IMG/VR virus record: IMGVR_UViG_3300024433_000060
Location: 1-22,675 of that record
Strand: one strand, 5' to 3'
Length of the DNA stretch: 22,675 nucleotides
From: a virus
Position numbers and translations under genes: made by a program. The stretch's first letter is position 1, and every line of letters begins with the position of its first letter. The notes beneath the pieces were generated by a model. That model was not told where the DNA came from. It saw nothing but the letters and a program-made list of their open reading frames with translations, and searched no databases. Positions 21,271 through 22,675 of this stretch are shown here, piece by piece.

Positions 21271-22675
21271 ATGGAAAAAGGAGCATTATTACCACTAAGG
21301 TTTTATCCTGGCACAAGTTGGCAGGATTATAATAAGATAAGTCATGCTCAGGATATGGCAATATTTAGAGAGCATCAGAATTTCCCTCCTGCCTTTCAGC
21401 TTACTTTGCCAGATATTGGTATGCATTGGGGGATATTGGATTTTACTACTATAGATATGGTAAATATTGAAGATCTGTCTACAGTAGATATCACGGGGCA
21501 TATCTTTGAGGTCTATTCCGTTGCAGGGGAATTTCGAGCATTGGTACATTTCCGCTATCCTTTGGGTAGCCTGAATATAGGACGCTTTTATTATCACATC
21601 TCCGATGGACAAACAGATTGGTATAGCGAAGTATTTGAATTATGTGATCTTGATACAAATGCCTTAAGTGCAGTATTTGATCATGAAACGAATTTTTCTC
21701 AGTGGGGGAGTACTTATTCAGCAGCTGCGGAAGCTATTGTAGGAACATTCTTTTGTAAGACAACAGCAGCAGGAAGGGGGCATGCTTATACTGATATAAC
21801 AGCTTTCCTCGAAGAGGAATTTGATCTTTATGTTACAGCAGCTAATTATGGCGGTCCCGCTTGTGGTGCAACAGACTGGAATGCTTCATTGTTTTTAGAA
21901 CTAAGGACTGCAACAGGACTTGTAGTAAGTAATACCATAGAAGTAACCGCCGTAGGAACATATTCTTTTCAGTTAATAACAGAAGCAGGAGGCAGTTTGC
22001 GGCTTTATATGTATGCTGAAGATGATGAAACAACAAAAGGAACTGTTGCAGTATGGCTACAACGTAGATATTCGGAGAAAAATGTACAGATAAGATGGTC
22101 ACATCCAAAGAATTTCTGTAAAATTTTCTATGAAGATGGATATGAGAATGTAATGTTTCTCAATTCCAAACAGGTAATTAATGAAAACTCAATTGAGGAG
22201 ACGGTAGTTGAAGATGATGAAACAAACAAATATCGGATTATAGGCACTAACAAAAAGTTTAATTCTTTGCGAATAGCATCCGGGGAGGCTATGTTAAACG
22301 CTATGAGTCTATTAAGACTTCATGATAATATAACAATCTATCGCGAAACGGGCGAACCGATGGATGTTGATGACATTACTTTAGAACAATCTGTCAAAGA
22401 TTATGAAACATCTATTATAGATTTGGTTTACCGGGAGCGTAGCTGTTCTGTTGAGGCTTGTGGTTTTGAGATATGCTGTCCTGATGAAGAAATTCCTATA
22501 ATGGAAGATGTTATCTATGGAGGTGTAGGAAATTTACCTCCGGCTGCTGATTGGACAGGCAAATATTTTATTGTAGATGTAAATCCCTGGGATTTCTTTC
22601 TTATTTATAACTCCACGGGTGCAGCTTGGGTGGGAACTATAGTTACATGGAATATCATAGGGAATTGCTTAGAAG
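21271..22675 (+). CDS. Tail-associated protein, 3' end outside window
   Basis: Open frame from ATG 21271 through the last base, 468 codons without a stop; the gene continues past the window. The start is MEKGALLPLRFYPGTSW, three bases after the previous stop. It is beta-rich with frequent aromatic and acidic residues and several cysteine pairs (RSCSVEACGFEICC-like arrangement near residue 395-410). Two adjoining segments look like repeated beta-sandwich domains of tail tip or fibre proteins. It is probably a tail tip, baseplate or host-binding protein; no enzymatic motif is visible and the family is not recognised. Confidence 0.75.
   Translation, partial: MEKGALLPLRFYPGTSWQDYNKISHAQDMAIFREHQNFPPAFQLTLPDIGMHWGILDFTTIDMVNIEDLSTVDITGHIFEVYSVAGEFRALVHFRYPLGSLNIGRFYYHISDGQTDWYSEVFELCDLDTNALSAVFDHETNFSQWGSTYSAAAEAIVGTFFCKTTAAGRGHAYTDITAFLEEEFDLYVTAANYGGPACGATDWNASLFLELRTATGLVVSNTIEVTAVGTYSFQLITEAGGSLRLYMYAEDDETTKGTVAVWLQRRYSEKNVQIRWSHPKNFCKIFYEDGYENVMFLNSKQVINENSIEETVVEDDETNKYRIIGTNKKFNSLRIASGEAMLNAMSLLRLHDNITIYRETGEPMDVDDITLEQSVKDYETSIIDLVYRERSCSVEACGFEICCPDEEIPIMEDVIYGGVGNLPPAADWTGKYFIVDVNPWDFFLIYNSTGAAWVGTIVTWNIIGNCLE

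Noticed and set aside
1-22675. CRISPR array, insertion sequence, integrase, or defence system
   Set aside because: No regularly spaced repeats, transposase motifs or inverted terminal repeats and no integrase or defence gene could be found; the supported genes are phage structural genes plus the sugar cassette.

Overview
This window is the packaging, head and tail module of a tailed double-stranded DNA phage or prophage with a long non-contractile (siphovirus-type) tail. Every supported gene is on the + strand. The host is most likely a member of Bacteroidota: the DNA is AT-rich, and the two clearest promoters (133-163 and 11582-11612) have the -7 box TAnnTTTG with a TTTG or TTG element 19-20 bases upstream, which is the Bacteroides/Flavobacterium primary sigma factor pattern. 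No integrase, repressor, lysis or replication gene is visible, so a virulent phage cannot be told from a prophage.

Layout. 1-302: AT-rich leader, promoter and a roughly 100-nt tRNA/tmRNA-like element that ends three bases before the terminase small subunit. 303-4882: small terminase, large terminase, portal (with an inserted DnaJ-like four-cysteine zinc-ribbon candidate), a tRNA with anticodon CAT, and an SPP1 gp7/Mu F-type minor head protein. 4875-11366: a sugar-modification cassette inside the head operon, with five GT-A-type glycosyltransferases, a SAM methyltransferase, an asparagine-synthase-like PP-loop enzyme and a sugar-nucleotidyltransferase-like protein, plus small phage genes including an HExxH protein; a strong double hairpin lies at 8291-8357. 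11582-14519: a second promoter, two related small proteins with HeH/LEM-like C-termini, a putative scaffold, a cysteine-rich major capsid protein and an intrinsic terminator. 14539-22675: neck and tail genes, a small CxxC membrane protein, tail assembly chaperones joined by a textbook -1 frameshift (T TTT TTT followed after 6 nt by a perfect 8-bp hairpin), the tape measure protein, a distal tail/hub-like protein and a tail protein that runs off the end.

How it fits together. Most genes overlap or abut (ATGA/GTGA junctions), so each block is probably one translationally coupled transcript. The cassette is transcribed with the packaging genes and sits just ahead of the separately promoted capsid genes. 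The simplest reading is that the phage makes, modifies and attaches a glycan, perhaps on its own virion proteins or on the host surface; the target is inference. The most unusual items are this cassette, the tmRNA-like element with its alanine-identity G3:U70 pair, and tRNA-like elements placed directly in front of two structural genes.
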